64,000 nucleotides of DNA from Candidatus Heimdallarchaeum endolithica (GCA_021513715.1 CP084167.1:1380571-1444570), one strand, 5' to 3'. Shown: positions 26,501 to 34,816, counted from the first letter of the stretch. Notes: a model not told the origin generated them from the sequence alone. Numbers and translations: made by a program.

Positions 26501-26557
26501 TAAAATAAGCAATATTGTTATTGTACTGAACACATAAATTATCTTTTTGTGGTTCAT
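23555..26557 (-). CDS. Surface-anchored subtilisin-like serine protease (S8)
   Basis: This preproprotein has about 1000 residues. The ATG at 26557 gives a classic signal peptide (NHKKIIYVF..LLILVQSG); the TTG at 26596 would add an unlikely 13 residues. The S8 triad is Asp165 (DSG), His206 (GHGTH) and Ser375 (GTSMATP). A propeptide of about 100 residues precedes the domain. After residue 450 a beta-rich region, a DUF4350/ThuA-like 'LLADYDALWFADP' Rossmann-like section and an Ig-like segment follow. The C-terminus has TPYP, a membrane span and RRKQF. It is likely displayed on the cell surface. It is stand-alone, downstream of psd on the same strand but with a gap of about 115 bp. Confidence 0.88.
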   Translation of the reverse strand: MNHKKIIYVFSTITILLILVQSGSILHANTEQKSSEMSIEPRKIEIQQPFIDSLRKYVIHFSNHRALENFVFQYNVKRVYPHLKMVIVEDMLSEKENLKSIDGVINVFDVTNTRYTQIKPPENPVYLVSNAEKIKFTQQTADILNVSFLWDLGYEGDSIIAYDIDSGININHVDFQGRIMGESKSFITKENGYDINDPSIEDEDGHGTHTAGIMAGAGIANPAYIGMAPEAKILVGRLGSPAPPEAFIAAFEYALELKENGTDINVINLSWGGPDTEGQDVEEAMIRELYFNNILVAVAAGNSGTNYYTVESPGAEAQSISVAATKQTGQGQAYFSSVGPTADGYVKPDLAAPGMGIMSCGIASSTAYVSMQGTSMATPAITGAAAVLIDALKGEGIAYDAGMVKTAMMLSADDQGLDYLKFGAGVPDLGKALDIIEAAPKNDSDFPVLLWAIPEIDVPFYQQMNQGFQASIYVKSVSSTPWEDKAPVLSGTITQIATLNTTPATDPWDKNYELVFDVPQNAAVGDYEGKITFETAKGVTAETIIKVKVIPGEKRILLAKMHTNWGTDHLLGQYIYFIEDLNSKGIAVSEVTKGEITSELLADYDALWFADPFNIMYPNFPSTKAETYGALTADEITAIQDYVENGGSLFIDLLGATKDPDYSLVIGNNVSVVNKLIEPYDIQVDTGYYSFEEPLISYVRNLHRITENVTKVDHYGTSLTTTGTAVELLEFEGEATAAAFENENGGRVVVCTTNFFIDTEGFVENYNDGTTNAIFADNLIHWLLADNKVVVHTTRSDNKVDFDITAVPSSTSLSASLIYVDANGTETMTEVSLTSAGTGKYTYSMTLDKDGKYIFTILTSDDKYLGLFIRDSTPPILIGSGGWTNGSAMTGTYMDFTIKDELSSAHNYSVTLNGEEVQLSIGAKSASFRIYPYHLTLEKNIIHVYAVDDFGNVLDADYVLYKTAAPEHTDTETSSTPYPSIFVGLMSLLALVYVLRRKQF

Positions 26558-26596
26558 GATACAAACTTTTTTGGAATATTCATAAAGTTTACTCAA

Positions 26597-26774
26597 AAAA
26601 GTGCTTTTAATTATCTAAATAAATTGCTAAGTAAATATCTATTGATAAAAAAGTCGTACCAAAATTTTAAAAAATACCATTAAAACCTACATATTAGCAT
26701 CTAGTAACTATTGTATCTATTATTTAAGAATTTAACTATTAAATTAACAATAAGAATTTAACAGAAGTGGAAAA
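26597..26774. promoter_or_regulatory. Divergent promoter region of subtilisin and HMG-CoA synthase operon
   Basis: This 178-bp AT-rich region separates two divergent transcription units. An 11-bp direct repeat AAGAATTTAAC at 26726-26736 and 26752-26762 (26 bp apart) lies just upstream of the HMG-CoA synthase ATG. It may be a TATA/operator duplication. No gene is seen. Confidence 0.4.
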
Positions 26775-27821
26775 ATGAGTGAAAAAATAGGAATCGTTGC
26801 TTATGGAGTATATATTCCAAGAAATAGGATTACTGTCGATGAGATCGCCAGTGTATGGGGAGAAGATGCAAACGAAATAAAAATGCAATTACAAGTTTTT
26901 GAAAAATCAGTTCCTTTCCCAGATGAAGACGTAGCAACCATGGCTGTTGAGGCAGCTCGTAATGCAATAAAACAATGGAGAGGAGAATCAGAAAAAATAG
27001 GTGCAATATATGTTGGAAGTGAATCCCATCCATATGCAGTTAAGCCAACAGCAACAATTGTAGCTGCTGCTATAGGGGCAGAAGGACAAACAACTGCAGC
27101 GGATCTAGAATTTGCATGTAAAGCAGGAACTGCAGGAATGCAAATGTGTTTTGGATTAATGCAATCAAACATGATTAAAGTTGGTCTAGCTATAGGTTCT
27201 GATAGTAGTCAAGCTAAACCAAAAGACCCGTTAGAATACACTGCTGGAGCAGGAAGTGCCGCATTCTTAATTGGTAAGCAGAATGTGATTGCAGAACTTG
27301 AGGGGATGTATTCCTATACTTCTGACACTCCAGACTTTTGGAGAAGAGAAGGAGCAACTTTTCCATCCCATGGGCAAAGGTTTACTGGTATGCCTGCATA
27401 TTTTGATCACATTATCAAAGCAACAAAGGGATTACTTGAAAAGATTAATAGAAAACCTGAAGATTATGATTATGTAACTTTTCATCAGCCAAACACTAAG
27501 TTTCCTTTAAGAGTAGCTAAAATGTTAGGTTTTTCTAAAGAGCAAGTTGAAAAAAGTTTAGCATGTAAATATATAGGAAACACATATTCTGCTTCATCAA
27601 TGATAGGTTTTGCTAAAATTTTAGACGATGCACAGCCAGGTGACAGAGTTCTTGTAACTTCATATGGAAGTGGAGCAGGAAGTGATTCCTTTTCTTTTAG
27701 AATTACAGAAAATATAGAAAAGATAAGAGATAGATCTAAAACTGTTCAATATTATATCGAAAATAAAAGAAATATCAGCTATGGTCTCTATTCCCGATAT
27801 AAAGGAATTTTAAAGGTGTAG
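26775..27821 (+). CDS. Hydroxymethylglutaryl-CoA synthase
   Basis: This 348-residue archaeal-type HMG-CoA synthase has a complete catalytic triad: Glu83 in [11 protein letters not shown], Cys115 in LEFACKAG, and His237 in FHQPNTKFP. It condenses acetyl-CoA with acetoacetyl-CoA to give HMG-CoA, the entry to the mevalonate pathway for archaeal lipids. It is the first gene of the conserved HMGS-thiolase-DUF35 operon; the products of that operon form a channeling complex in other archaea. AGTGG precedes the ATG. The thiolase start is 2 bp after the stop, so translation is coupled. Confidence 0.93.
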   Translation: MSEKIGIVAYGVYIPRNRITVDEIASVWGEDANEIKMQLQVFEKSVPFPDEDVATMAVEAARNAIKQWRGESEKIGAIYVGSESHPYAVKPTATIVAAAIGAEGQTTAADLEFACKAGTAGMQMCFGLMQSNMIKVGLAIGSDSSQAKPKDPLEYTAGAGSAAFLIGKQNVIAELEGMYSYTSDTPDFWRREGATFPSHGQRFTGMPAYFDHIIKATKGLLEKINRKPEDYDYVTFHQPNTKFPLRVAKMLGFSKEQVEKSLACKYIGNTYSASSMIGFAKILDDAQPGDRVLVTSYGSGAGSDSFSFRITENIEKIRDRSKTVQYYIENKRNISYGLYSRYKGILKV

Positions 27822-27823
27822 TT

Positions 27824-28996
27824 ATGAGTAATGAAGTATACATAATTGGAACTGGACAAACAAAATTTGGTGAATTTTTTGATTTAAATATAGGTGATCT
27901 TGCTTCTGAAGCAGTTAGCAAAGCGATAAAAAATGCGGGAATAGGAAAAAATGAGATACGAACACTATTTATCGGTTCAACAGTATCAAATTCTCTCTCT
28001 CAATCATCAATAGGTGGAATTTGTACTAGAAGTTGCAGTTTATCTTCTAATGCATATAGAATTGAATCAGGAAATGCTAGCGGTGCAGCTGCATTTCATC
28101 ACGCTTTTTTAAGCATAAAGAGTGGGTTATATGACGTTGTTGTTGTATTAGGTATAGACAAATTATCAGATTACGTACAGAACGGAACAATTGAAAAAAT
28201 TTTAGCCTCATCTATTGATTACCAGTGGGAATACGAAATGGGAGCTACTCTCACTGGATTATACTCCTTTCTAACTCAAGCTCATATGGAAAAATATGGA
28301 ACAACGTTAGAACAACTAGCTTATATTCCAACAAAAAACCATCAAAATGGCGTTTTAAACCCGAAAGCTCAATATAGGTATGCTATCCCAATAGAAAAAT
28401 TTCTTAATGCAAAGAGAATTGCTGACCCTATTGGTCGATTTGATATAGCAACTCCATGTGATGGTGCAGCAGCGATAATATTAGCTTCTGAAAGATATAT
28501 TGAAAACAAAAAAACCCATTCTTATAAAGTTAAAATTCTCTCTTCATCTGTTGGATCAGATACTCTAGCTTTACAACACAGAGAAAAGCTAACAGAATTA
28601 AAAGCAACTAAAATCGCAGCAAATGATGCCTATCACAAAGCAAAACTTACAGCTAGTGACATTAATTTGGCAGAAGTGCATGATTCACATCCAATTGGAG
28701 AAATATTAGCAATAGAAGATCTTGGGCTAGTACCAAAAGGAGAGGGAGGAAAAGCAAGTGTAGAAGGGTTAACTGCTTTGAATGGGAAAATAACTGTTAA
28801 TCCAAGTGGAGGATTAAAAGCTAGAGGAGATCCCTTTGGAGCGACAGGAATAGCACAATTGATAGAAATCGTTGAACAGATAAGAGGAAATGCTGGAAAA
28901 AGGCAAGTCAATGATGTACAATATGGGTTAACTCAAAATGTTATGGGAACAGGAGTCATGTCCTACGTTTCTATTCTAGGAAGAGGTGAAAATTAA
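27824..28996 (+). CDS. Thiolase-fold protein of the HMGS complex, catalytic residues substituted
   Basis: This 390-residue protein aligns with the archaeal acetoacetyl-CoA thiolase (SCPx-like) that partners HMGS and DUF35. The motifs hold unusual residues. The nucleophile site, usually E-x-x-C-A-S-G, reads ESGNASG with Asn84. The site usually EVHDCF reads EVHDSH (286 onward). The GHPxGATG His is Asp336, in GDPFGATG. QNVMGTG replaces QNVGGTG. The nucleophilic Cys and catalytic His are thus absent, while the fold and operon position are kept. It may be a structural scaffold, bind acyl-CoA, or have another activity. If it is inactive, acetoacetyl-CoA must come from another enzyme in the cell. 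Confidence 0.85.
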   Translation: MSNEVYIIGTGQTKFGEFFDLNIGDLASEAVSKAIKNAGIGKNEIRTLFIGSTVSNSLSQSSIGGICTRSCSLSSNAYRIESGNASGAAAFHHAFLSIKSGLYDVVVVLGIDKLSDYVQNGTIEKILASSIDYQWEYEMGATLTGLYSFLTQAHMEKYGTTLEQLAYIPTKNHQNGVLNPKAQYRYAIPIEKFLNAKRIADPIGRFDIATPCDGAAAIILASERYIENKKTHSYKVKILSSSVGSDTLALQHREKLTELKATKIAANDAYHKAKLTASDINLAEVHDSHPIGEILAIEDLGLVPKGEGGKASVEGLTALNGKITVNPSGGLKARGDPFGATGIAQLIEIVEQIRGNAGKRQVNDVQYGLTQNVMGTGVMSYVSILGRGEN

Positions 28997-29385
28997 TGGA
29001 ACCACCAAAAATTTGGAGAGAACGTAAAGAAAGATATTTAGGCATAGGAATTATGTGTGAAGATTGCAAAAAGAAGAATTTCCCAAAGACAAGAATATGC
29101 CCTGATTGTGGAAGTGAAAACGTAAAGCCCTATAAAATAGCAGAGAGAGGTACTTTAAAGTATTTCACGCAAATCATGAATACAGGAGATGAACTTGTCT
29201 TCAACACCCCATATGTTGTAGGTTTAGTAGAACTAGAAGATGGTATTAAGGTTACAGCACAGATTGTCGATTGTGATTTCAAAGATCTAAAAAAAGGAAT
29301 TAAATTAGAACAAACATTTCGTGTAATAGCAAGAAATGGAAAAGAAGGATTAATCAAATATGGTTTCAAGTTTAGACCTATCTAA
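28996..29385 (+). CDS. DUF35 OB-fold/zinc-ribbon protein of the HMGS-thiolase complex
   Basis: This is a 129-residue protein with a rubredoxin-like zinc ribbon (CEDCKKK...CPDCGS, residues 19-39) followed by an OB-fold. In archaeal HMGS-thiolase complexes this protein bridges the two enzymes and holds the CoA pantetheine arm. The ATG overlaps the thiolase stop (TAATG), showing translational coupling. Both Cys pairs are intact. This suggests that the complex is maintained despite the altered thiolase. Confidence 0.88.
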   Translation: MEPPKIWRERKERYLGIGIMCEDCKKKNFPKTRICPDCGSENVKPYKIAERGTLKYFTQIMNTGDELVFNTPYVVGLVELEDGIKVTAQIVDCDFKDLKKGIKLEQTFRVIARNGKEGLIKYGFKFRPI

Positions 29386-29395
29386 ACTTTTTTTT

Positions 29396-30745
29396 TCATA
29401 GATCTAAATGTATAAACGAATGAATCTTTAGTTTTTTTTCTTTTAACTTCTCAATTGCTTGATTGTAATCATGTTTATAAGTATGAATATCCCCGGCATG
29501 AAAGCCATGTATTCCCCCTTGAATTAAATCATGAACAACGAGAAAACCTACTCCACACCCACCTTTTTCTTTAGGACAGTAAAATGCAGAAGAATTTTCA
29601 AATGAAAGTTCAATAGATATCTTTAGATTTTTAACAATTGTATTAGGTATAGAATTTTCTACTTTATCAAAACCACAGAATGGACACCTAGAAGAATAAA
29701 ATTGGCTCAATATTTCTTTACTTTTATTATATATTGACTCAAAGAAGTATCCTGAAGATAGGAACATAAGATTTTGCTCATCAAATTTCTTAATTTCAGG
29801 AAGCTTATGTACAGAAAAAAGCTCTTCAATTGTAGCTATTTCAAACAAATTTTTGAATCCTTCAACTGTAGTCTTGATTACACCAATTTCAGAAAAGTTG
29901 TCTTTAATTGAAGAGGGCTTTAAATAGGGCTCTACTTCAGTAGATGAAATGTTGAAAACAACAAAATCTGTATTTTCTGGAAAAGTGGTAGTCTTAGGTC
30001 CATAGTGATGAATCAAGAAATCCATTAATATTGGTTTTACTTCATTATCATGTGTATCAACTAAAAAAATAAACATTAAATCTCTATCACGAAATTGAAT
30101 TACTAAAGGAGGAAGAGAAGATTTATCTAAATGTAAAGTTTTCATTATTCCTAATCTTCGTTTTGAAAGAATATTTTCAATAGATCTTACTGTTAGTAAA
30201 GTAGATTCAGAAACACTATAAGGAACAGGTTTGGAAACAGTTATTCCCTGATCTGTCAAAGATTGTTCAAAATCATCTCCCCAATTTTCTTTCATCCATT
30301 GCCATGGAATAAAAACAACATTCTTTCGCTTATACCAAGTTTTAGATATTCTTGTTTCTCCATCGTAGTAATAGAATAATGGGTGATTTTTTGATGATTT
30401 TTCATTAATTATAACAGGTACAGCGACCATATCAGAGTATTTAGAACAATTTTCATGATCGATACCTAAACTCAAAGCACGAATACAACTTAGTAACTTC
30501 AAAGCTGGTTCTTGAAGTTTCATTTCTACTTCATCTTCAGTTCCTTGAAAAGGGTCCTCTGTTTCTCCACTTTTTGCTTTAATACAAAGAAGAAGATTAC
30601 CCTTGTGTGCACAAAGTACAACTCTTTTATAGCTTTGATAATAGTCTACATCTTTTGTATAGATTGTACAAATTTCAGTTCTAAACCCATGATCATTAAG
30701 GAAGGCTTCAATTAATTTCATGAAATTTGTTTTAAATATCGACAT
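29396..30745 (-). CDS. Uncharacterised protein with C-terminal zinc-binding motif
   Basis: No family is recognised for this 449-residue soluble protein. The N-terminal part (VVLCAHKGNLLLCIKAKSG, residues 40-58) has the strand-turn-strand ending in an x-x-K that is seen in restriction-endonuclease-like folds. A metal site is not complete there. A C-terminal CPFCGF (about 356) and CPKEKGGCG (about 390) give four Cys for a zinc ribbon. The last 40 residues contain a His-rich segment HGFHAGDIHTYKHD. An operon partner is absent. It is convergent with the DUF35 gene 10 bp away. DNA or RNA processing is a guess from the motifs only. Confidence 0.55.
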   Translation of the reverse strand: MSIFKTNFMKLIEAFLNDHGFRTEICTIYTKDVDYYQSYKRVVLCAHKGNLLLCIKAKSGETEDPFQGTEDEVEMKLQEPALKLLSCIRALSLGIDHENCSKYSDMVAVPVIINEKSSKNHPLFYYYDGETRISKTWYKRKNVVFIPWQWMKENWGDDFEQSLTDQGITVSKPVPYSVSESTLLTVRSIENILSKRRLGIMKTLHLDKSSLPPLVIQFRDRDLMFIFLVDTHDNEVKPILMDFLIHHYGPKTTTFPENTDFVVFNISSTEVEPYLKPSSIKDNFSEIGVIKTTVEGFKNLFEIATIEELFSVHKLPEIKKFDEQNLMFLSSGYFFESIYNKSKEILSQFYSSRCPFCGFDKVENSIPNTIVKNLKISIELSFENSSAFYCPKEKGGCGVGFLVVHDLIQGGIHGFHAGDIHTYKHDYNQAIEKLKEKKLKIHSFIHLDL

Positions 30746-30998
30746 TATCTTATTTGGGTGACAATCCTATAAAAGGATAATGGATTCTAATGTGTTACTT
30801 TTCTCATTTACCTGTAGTAAATTATCATTTTGTTAAAAATTAAACCTTTTAATATCAAAAACAAACATATATTCTTTTATTTATTTACCATTACCACTTT
30901 TCATCAGACACAATGCATTTATAATTTTTCACAATTACATTTACAAAAAAAATATATAAAAGAATATAAAAGGGTCTTTTTGTTTCAAATCGAAGAAA
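30746..30998. promoter_or_regulatory. Divergent promoter region before degV
   Basis: This 253-bp AT-rich gap has no gene. A TATA-like AATATATAAAAG lies near 30950-30962, about 40 bp before the DegV start at 30999, with no clear Shine-Dalgarno site. Confidence 0.4.
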
Positions 30999-31877
30999 AT
31001 GAGTATCAAATTATTAACTGATTCAACAACGTCTATCCCAAAAAGTTACTTAGATGAAAATGGAATAGCATTGTTAGAGCTATTAATTGAAATAGATGGT
31101 GAGCTAAAAAAAGAAATTTCTGACGTTAACATTGACCAATTTATCGAGCAAATAGACAATGAAGAAAAACCTTACACCACTAGTATGAGTTCCCCACAAC
31201 ATGTTATTGAAACTTTTAATTCAATAATTGAAGAGGGTTACTCTACTATCCTATATCCTTATATGACTTCTCAAACATCAAGCCAGATTAATGCAGTAAA
31301 CATAGCTAAAAAGCGTATCAACGGAAAATTAGATATAAAATATTACAATACTCAGTTAGCTGGCCCTGCTGTAGCTCCTTTCATCCTTTATGGTGATAAG
31401 ATGCTTAAAGAAGAATTAAGTATTGAAGAAATTACCACTGTTTTTGATAGATTAAAAGAACAAATCTATACTTTAGGTTTTTCTGAAAATTTTAATGCTT
31501 TGTTTAGAACAGGAAAGGTCAAAAAAAATCTAAAAATGCAAGTTGTCTCAAACATGCTAAATATCAAACCTTTGTTCCAGATTTGTGTTGGAAAAGGAGT
31601 AGAAGGATTTGGTGGAGGAATGGGGTTCAATGGTGCTGTAAAAAAAATTAAGGAAAAAATAATCAATGACACCGATAAAAACACAATTTACAACCTAATT
31701 TTAACCCATTCACATGCAGAAAAGAATCTTAAAGTTCTTGAAAATGAAATAAAGAATATTAGAAATATTAGAAAAGTAAATTATTTTACAATTCCTCCAG
31801 TAATTGTTAATACAGTGGGTAAAGGAGCAATAATAGCCACCTTATACCCAATTTATGAAACTTTTGTTAAAAAGTAG
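30999..31877 (+). CDS. DegV family fatty-acid-binding protein
   Basis: This is a 292-residue DegV-fold protein. The N-terminus LLTDSTTSIPKSYL is the family signature, followed by a TSMSSP ligand-contact loop near 67-72 and the second-domain segment FRTGKVKKNLKMQ. Bacterial DegV/FakB proteins bind fatty acids and present them to a kinase. Archaea lack fatty acid phospholipids, so the natural ligand here is unknown. It overlaps by none but is closely followed by an alpha/beta hydrolase (start 28 bp downstream), so the pair may handle an acyl compound. No FakA-type kinase is nearby. Confidence 0.85.
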   Translation: MSIKLLTDSTTSIPKSYLDENGIALLELLIEIDGELKKEISDVNIDQFIEQIDNEEKPYTTSMSSPQHVIETFNSIIEEGYSTILYPYMTSQTSSQINAVNIAKKRINGKLDIKYYNTQLAGPAVAPFILYGDKMLKEELSIEEITTVFDRLKEQIYTLGFSENFNALFRTGKVKKNLKMQVVSNMLNIKPLFQICVGKGVEGFGGGMGFNGAVKKIKEKIINDTDKNTIYNLILTHSHAEKNLKVLENEIKNIRNIRKVNYFTIPPVIVNTVGKGAIIATLYPIYETFVKK

Positions 31878-31905
31878 ATTTTCTTTTATTTTGGGTGAAA
31901 AACAG

Positions 31906-32775
31906 ATGAAAAAGAAAAGAAAAACTAAATTTGATTTACTAGGCATTTCAGAGTTTGAAAAAATTAGCGAGGAAATTTTTGTTGAAATGTCTGATCATTC
32001 AAAACTCAGAATCCTACATGTTTCAAGTGAAAAAGAATCTGCTTATACTATCTTAGTTATTGCAGGTTGGGCATCTATTCCCCTAGGTTGGAATGACTTT
32101 CTACTGGAAGCGAGGAATAATTTTGAAATTTTCTATTTAGAAACAAGAGAAAAGAAATCTAGCATCCTTCAACAAGATTCAATAAATAATATAGAGAGAA
32201 TGGCATTAGATATTTGTGAAACTGTAGAAAAACTTAATTTAAAACAGGAGAGACTAATATTATTAAGTTCATCTTTTGGAACAATTTTAACAGCTCATGC
32301 TTTGTCTTATAATAGAATTAAACCTTTTCATACTATTTTAATTGGCCCAATTGCAAAAGTAGAAATGCCTCCTTTGATTGGATATCTTATAAAAGTTCTT
32401 CCAATTCCTATCTTACGCTTATATAAACCATTTGGCAAATTATGGGTAAAGCTGTTTAAGAGTGAATCAGAAGAACAAGCAGCTAAATATCTCCGTGTAT
32501 TAAAAGAAGCTGATGAAGTTAAGTGGAAGAACATTGGAAAAGTAATAGCACAAAAAGAATATTGGGAAACTTACGAAAAAATAAACCAATATCCTATACT
32601 AATAATTGACGAAAGCAAGGATAAAATGCATGACACTAAAGTTACTAGAAAAATTAACTCTTTGATTAAAAGTTCTAAGTATGTTGACCTTCATACAAAT
32701 TATTTTACCCATTCTGCAGATATGGCTCATTTTCTACTTGAGTTCATAAAAAACCCAGAAATAGGACAAATGTGA
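31906..32775 (+). CDS. Alpha/beta hydrolase
   Basis: This is a 289-residue alpha/beta-hydrolase. The oxyanion strand VIAGWASIPLGW is near 50. The nucleophile elbow is LLSSSFGT near 122 (Ser in S-x-S-F-G, a variant of GxSxG). The acid is probably the Asp in IIDESKD near 232, and the His lies in THSADMAH near 270. It resembles BioH/2-hydroxymuconate hydrolase-like enzymes, and the substrate is unknown. ATG 31906 after GGGTGA is chosen over an in-frame ATG at 31855 inside degV. The arrangement with degV suggests a lipid or ester substrate, by inference. Confidence 0.75.
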   Translation: MKKKRKTKFDLLGISEFEKISEEIFVEMSDHSKLRILHVSSEKESAYTILVIAGWASIPLGWNDFLLEARNNFEIFYLETREKKSSILQQDSINNIERMALDICETVEKLNLKQERLILLSSSFGTILTAHALSYNRIKPFHTILIGPIAKVEMPPLIGYLIKVLPIPILRLYKPFGKLWVKLFKSESEEQAAKYLRVLKEADEVKWKNIGKVIAQKEYWETYEKINQYPILIIDESKDKMHDTKVTRKINSLIKSSKYVDLHTNYFTHSADMAHFLLEFIKNPEIGQM

Positions 32776-32880
32776 TTTTGTCGGAACACCAACCTATATT
32801 TTTTCTTGTTTTTCAATTTTCATCAATATGGAAATGCTTATATCTAAATCTATTAGAAGAAACTTAAAGGTGAATAATCT

Positions 32881-33276
32881 ATGCCCTATCAATGGTTGAA
32901 AAGAAGCCGCAGAAAATTGTCAGGTGGATTAATAAAGAAATCAGCATCAAAGAAAAAACGAGATATGGGTCGATATCCAGCTGAAACACAAATAGGTAAA
33001 AGAAAGCTTAAGATTATTAGAACAAGAGGAGGAAACGTTAAACAACGCCTATTACGTGATAGTTACGCAAATATTTTCGATCCAGAAGAAAAAATATCAA
33101 AAAAAGTTAAAATCACTAACGTTTTAGAAAATAGAGCAAACAGAGAGTATGCAAGAAGAAGAATCATCACAAAAGGTTGTATCATCGAAACTGAAATAGG
33201 AAACGCTAAGGTTACAAGCAGACCTGGACAAGATGGACAGATCAATGCTGTTTTAATTGAAAAGAAAGCAGATTAG
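32881..33276 (+). CDS. rps8e: Ribosomal protein S8e
   Basis: This is a 131-residue archaeal/eukaryotic small-subunit protein. The N-terminus with [16 protein letters not shown] and the RTRGGNVK segment are diagnostic. The C-terminal [18 protein letters not shown] matches the conserved end. A GGTGA site precedes the ATG, and TATA-like GCTTATATCT lies upstream. It stands alone as a single-gene unit, as is common in archaea. Confidence 0.95.
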   Translation: MPYQWLKRSRRKLSGGLIKKSASKKKRDMGRYPAETQIGKRKLKIIRTRGGNVKQRLLRDSYANIFDPEEKISKKVKITNVLENRANREYARRRIITKGCIIETEIGNAKVTSRPGQDGQINAVLIEKKAD

Positions 33277-33348
33277 CTTTCAACCATTTTAATTTATTTA
33301 TTTTTCTAAAAACAAACTATATATTTTTACTAAAAATAAACTTTACAA

Positions 33349-33630
33349 TTAGAATCTCTTTTTCTTTTGTTTTCTTCTTTTTTTAGGTTGAAGAGAATAT
33401 AAAATTGTTTCAGAAGATAAATATTCTTGTGCACCTTCTTTTAATTTTACACTCACATAAGGAGATCTTACAGGTCCAAAAATATCATTTACAACCCCTA
33501 TATGTACCATTTTCTCTGTCACTACAGCACTACCTATTTTTGGAAGTTTATCAGGAGATTTAATTATTAAATTCCCAAGATCACTAATGTGAAGATAATT
33601 TCCTAATTTCTTTATTGGGGGTGTATTCAT
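33349..33630 (-). CDS. gar1: H/ACA RNP protein Gar1
   Basis: This 93-residue beta-barrel protein is a subunit of the H/ACA pseudouridylation complex. GAR1 motifs are visible in IGSAVVTEKMVHIGVVNDIFGPVRSPYVSV. The basic tail KKRRKQKKKRF binds RNA. It controls Cbf5 substrate turnover. It lies 7 bp after srp19 on the same strand, so the two genes form a small RNA-protein operon. Such srp19-gar1 adjacency is frequent in archaea. Confidence 0.9.
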   Translation of the reverse strand: MNTPPIKKLGNYLHISDLGNLIIKSPDKLPKIGSAVVTEKMVHIGVVNDIFGPVRSPYVSVKLKEGAQEYLSSETILYSLQPKKRRKQKKKRF

Positions 33631-33637
33631 GTACTAA

Positions 33638-33967
33638 TCACTTTTTTTTCTTTGTTTTTCCACTTTGTTGTGTCTTTTTCTTTAGTTTCCTTGCTATATT
33701 TGCAACATCATTAATTAACACTGATTTGTTTTTTGCAGATTCAGGATTTATTAAGATTCTTCCTTCACTATTCCACCAGTTCTTAGAATATTTTTTCTCT
33801 TTTTCTACAACATAATCATAATTAAGATGTTTACAAGCGAAAACAAGCTTTGCGAGAGAACAATCGTCTACAGCTTTGTTTTTTGGAACTTTTCTTCCTT
33901 GATTCCGCGTAAGTTTCTTATCGAAATATTCAGGATATAGAACGAAATACCTCTTTTTACGAAGCAT
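33638..33967 (-). CDS. srp19: Signal recognition particle 19 kDa protein
   Basis: This is a 109-residue SRP19. The conserved YPEYFDKKLTRNQGRKVPK motif near the N-terminus binds SRP RNA helices 6 and 8. The middle part carries the family's helices and the tail is strongly basic (KKKTQQSGKTKKKK). It promotes SRP54 loading onto SRP RNA. The SRP RNA gene itself was not identified in the window. It leads the gar1 operon on the minus strand. Confidence 0.92.
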   Translation of the reverse strand: MLRKKRYFVLYPEYFDKKLTRNQGRKVPKNKAVDDCSLAKLVFACKHLNYDYVVEKEKKYSKNWWNSEGRILINPESAKNKSVLINDVANIARKLKKKTQQSGKTKKKK

Positions 33968-34088
33968 GATAAATGTTTTGAAACTTTGCTAATAATCTTT
34001 TGGGTGCTGAACATTGCCTTAATTACTTAAAAAATGCTTTAAAAAAGACAGTTCGATTAAGAAAGAAGAGAATAACATAGTTGAATAA

Positions 34089-34556
34089 TTATTTGATAAA
34101 TTGTATTTCTTCTTCGATATAGTCAAATTCCTCAAATTTAAACTTCATTTTTTCTTGTTCTTCATGGTTTATATCTTCAGAATAAATTAGCCATTCATTA
34201 AAAGCTTTGCACAATATTGGATTGACTGGATTATTAACATTACATTCGTGAATACGTTCACATGTAAAGCATCTACATACCATTGTATCCCATCCTGTCT
34301 CTTCCTTACGAGGAATTGTGAGCATATAATCTTTAACATTTCCTATTTCAACTGGAATTTTTAGGATTTTATTGTTATAAAGTAGTTCGTCAATTTTTAA
34401 TTTGATTGTTAAATGATTACCCAGTAAATCAAGTACTTCACTATGTAGTAACTTTTTCTCTTTGGTCAGTTCAATAAGTTCAATAATTTCTTCACCCAAA
34501 GCATTACTATAACTTTGCTCCACTTTAATTCTTTGTTTAGGAATCATAATTCTCAC
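34089..34556 (-). CDS. TFE-beta / RPC39-like transcription factor with 4Fe-4S motif
   Basis: This is a 155-residue protein. Residues 25-70 look like a winged helix (ELTKEKKLLHSEVLDLLGNH). The C-terminal part holds C96-x2-C99-x5-C105-x10-C116, followed six residues later by Trp122. That spacing equals the cubane 4Fe-4S motif of eukaryotic RPC39 and archaeal TFE-beta. TFE-beta pairs with TFE-alpha in the RNA polymerase pre-initiation complex and promotes DNA melting. It is shorter than RPC39, keeping about one winged helix plus the cluster domain. An extra Cys94 sits in front. No partner gene is adjacent. Confidence 0.72.
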   Translation of the reverse strand: MRIMIPKQRIKVEQSYSNALGEEIIELIELTKEKKLLHSEVLDLLGNHLTIKLKIDELLYNNKILKIPVEIGNVKDYMLTIPRKEETGWDTMVCRCFTCERIHECNVNNPVNPILCKAFNEWLIYSEDINHEEQEKMKFKFEEFDYIEEEIQFIK

Positions 34557-34816
34557 TCACAACGTTTTATTTTACATTTTAAGGACTATACGGTCACATA
34601 ACTACGTTATCTCTTCAAAACTTACTATGTAATTTAGTATATTTAAATCTTCATACTGTTTCAAAACACGTATGTGCCAATTATACACACTATAGGACTA
34701 GACTGTTTAAAAAACTATTTAGACACATTAATAATAAAAACAGTCTACTCAAATTTATTACTTGAAGCAAAATTTATCACTTACTAATTTAACTACAAAA
34801 AAAGAAAGTGACCAAT
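34557..34816. promoter_or_regulatory. Divergent region with inverted repeat
   Basis: This divergent gap lies between the TFE-beta-like gene and the rRNA methyltransferase gene. A TATA-like TATATTTAAAT lies near 34638-34648. A 10-bp inverted repeat TAGACTGTTT/AAACAGTCTA spans 34699-34708 and 34738-34747. It could be an operator or a hairpin leader. No gene is seen. Confidence 0.4.
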
